Assembly (NCBI RefSeq): GCF_900116295.1
Contig: NZ_FPAF01000002.1
Location: forward strand, 162,472 to 226,471
Length of the DNA: 64,000 bases
Direction: 5' to 3'
From: Bacillus sp. 103mf
GTDB taxonomy: Bacteria; Bacillota; Bacilli; Bacillales; Bacillaceae_G
The notes under the pieces are model-generated. The model worked only from the letters and a program-made list of their open reading frames with translations, had not been told where the DNA came from and searched no databases. Numbering within the stretch: position 1 is the first letter of the stretch; each line of letters starts with the position of its first letter. Below, piece after piece: positions 63,215 to 64,000 of the stretch. Both the position numbers and the translations under genes were made by a program.

Positions 63215-63652
63215 TTGCCAAAGCCAGCCTATGGTTACGTTACACTTGTGGGTAACAATCCTATAGAGGTCAAATCAGGTGAAAACGTAATATTTAATAG
63301 AAATGGCCCATTAAATCATATAGTGTTTACCCCACCTAGTGACACCCTACTAATACCTAAACCAGGAGACTATAAAATTGAATTTATATTATTAGTTGAT
63401 GGTCCTGCTTCTATTTCAGTATATGGTTTAATTTTAAATAATTCTTTAGTAGGTGGGCGACTTACTAATTATGGTATACAAAGACAAGTGGATGGAGCAA
63501 GTCTGATGCTCACTGGACAAGCTATTATCCATATTCCTAGATGTTCAACACTACAACTTAGAAATATAGGACCAACTACAAATGTGTTACTCCCAATTCT
63601 AAGCGGACAGAAAATTAATGCTGCATCATTAACTATTGAGAAGCTTAGCTAG
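63215..63652 (+). CDS. BclA-C-like jelly-roll protein (145 aa)
   Basis: The protein, MPKPAYGYVTLVGNNPIEVK onward, is all-beta (PGDYKIEFILLVDGPASISV, YGIQRQVDGASLMLTGQAII, STLQLRNIGPTTNVLL). This pattern matches the C1q/TNF-like C-terminal domain of BclA-type exosporium proteins, but without a collagen-like stalk. TTG 63215 has GAGGAG upstream; the ATG at 63197 is the alternative. It may be a surface or spore-layer protein. Last gene of the island. Confidence 0.6.
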   Translation: MPKPAYGYVTLVGNNPIEVKSGENVIFNRNGPLNHIVFTPPSDTLLIPKPGDYKIEFILLVDGPASISVYGLILNNSLVGGRLTNYGIQRQVDGASLMLTGQAIIHIPRCSTLQLRNIGPTTNVLLPILSGQKINAASLTIEKLS

Positions 63653-63744
63653 TGAAATTTATTTACGCAGCAGGACAAGCGCTAAAAAAGTGCTTCGTGT
63701 TAAACATATAAAAGCAACAAAATAGCTATTGGATTGCTAATTCA

Positions 63745-63762
63745 AACCCAGTCGGGATCATA
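63745..63762 (+). other. Right attachment repeat of tRNA-Val island
   Basis: AACCCAGTCGGGATCATA repeats the tRNA-Val 3' end exactly, preceded by a degraded GCTAATTCA in place of GCTGGTTCG. Confidence 0.85.
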
Positions 63763-63767
63763 CAAAA

Positions 63768-63806
63768 CGAAAGCCTCAATCCTTTTATTCTAAATAGATT
63801 GGGGCT
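63768..63806 (+). terminator. Terminator right of the island
   Basis: AAAGCCTCAATCC pairs with GATTGGGGCTTT, then ATTC. Its place right after the attachment repeat suggests it was the tRNA-Val terminator before integration. Confidence 0.6.
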
Positions 63807-63931
63807 TTATTCATTCAAGCTTTATTTTAAACTTAATTCTCCTAATTTATATTAAATGTAATCTACTAGACCTTACCTTTTCTATCCAACTAAGTGTAGC
63901 CTATCCAGATATAAAGTATTAAAAATCAAGG

Positions 63932-64000
63932 TTATAGCATGCCTGGGAAACCACCCATACCCATGCCTGGGAAACCACCCATACCCATGCCTGGGAAACC
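63932..64000 (-). CDS. Gly/Met/Phe/Pro repeat protein, C-terminal end (runs off right edge)
   Basis: The minus strand reads GFPGMGMGGFPGMGM repeats ending GFPGML and stop. Each unit is 24 bases (GFPGMGMG). Only 22 codons are visible. Such Gly-rich tails occur in Bacillus spore coat and surface proteins, but the gene cannot be named. Confidence 0.6.
   Translation of the reverse strand, partial: GFPGMGMGGFPGMGMGGFPGML

Noticed and set aside
63932-64000. Short direct repeats at the right edge as a CRISPR array
   Set aside because: Units are contiguous with no spacers and read as an in-frame Gly-rich protein on the minus strand.

Overview
The window is chromosomal DNA of a Bacillus cereus group member (cereus, thuringiensis or anthracis type). 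The evidence is AT-rich sequence, strong AGGAGG ribosome sites with frequent TTG/GTG starts, the phaRBC/phaQPJ cluster, the inhA1-sinIR-calY-sipW locus, lutABC, many dispersed bcr-type repeats, and spore genes (alpha/beta SASP, a Spo0E-type phosphatase). The species cannot be fixed from the sequence alone.

Positions 1 to about 48,000 look like core chromosome. In order they hold: a sensor kinase and a Spo0E-like phosphatase; a CBS-ACT (CbpA-like) protein; an MtnB-like paralogue that has lost zinc ligands; a B12/radical-SAM enzyme; the KtrD-like potassium channel; the complete polyhydroxyalkanoate locus; an SASP gene; a yybP-ykoY manganese riboswitch with its TerC transporter; a formate/nitrite channel; prepilin peptidase; the lactate-utilisation operon and its regulator; a lipoprotein/two-component operon; a CAP-domain secreted protein; an IS607-type remnant with an intact TnpB; RluA; an MMPL exporter; potABCD; an aldehyde dehydrogenase; then inhA1, sinI, sinR, calY, a DUF4047 protein, sipW and a DD-carboxypeptidase.

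The matrix locus is unusual. calY is intact, but the tasA position between sipW and the DUF4047 gene holds only a decayed fragment. That fragment is split by a 44-bp bcr1-like insertion with a 5-bp target duplication. A second camelysin-like C-terminal fragment lies beside the DUF4047 gene. GTTCTTT/AAAGAAC sites that fit the SinR operator lie upstream of calY, the DUF4047 gene and sipW.

From 48,230 to 63,762 there is a genomic island. A tRNA-Val(GAC) gene marks the left edge. An 18-bp copy of the tRNA 3' end (AACCCAGTCGGGATCATA) recurs at 63,745, so about 15.4 kb appears integrated there. The island holds broken tyrosine recombinases, IS3-family fragments, a PadR/HAAS pair, a phosphotransferase preceded by a short leader peptide and hairpin, a Rap phosphatase with a repeat-rich Phr precursor, a decayed GH25 endolysin, an ABC transporter followed by a small secreted lactococcin-972-like peptide, and several unknown proteins including two paralogous 112-113 residue proteins.

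Two repeat families run through the window. The first (bcr1-like) starts GTGAAACTT, ends GCGGG, is flanked by ATAAA-type 5-bp duplications, and ranges from 44 to 269 bp. The second is about 130-190 bp and often ends in TATGTCGAAAAATTAA, which includes a Spo0A-box-like TGTCGAA. I could not run database searches, so family names rest on recognised motifs and context.
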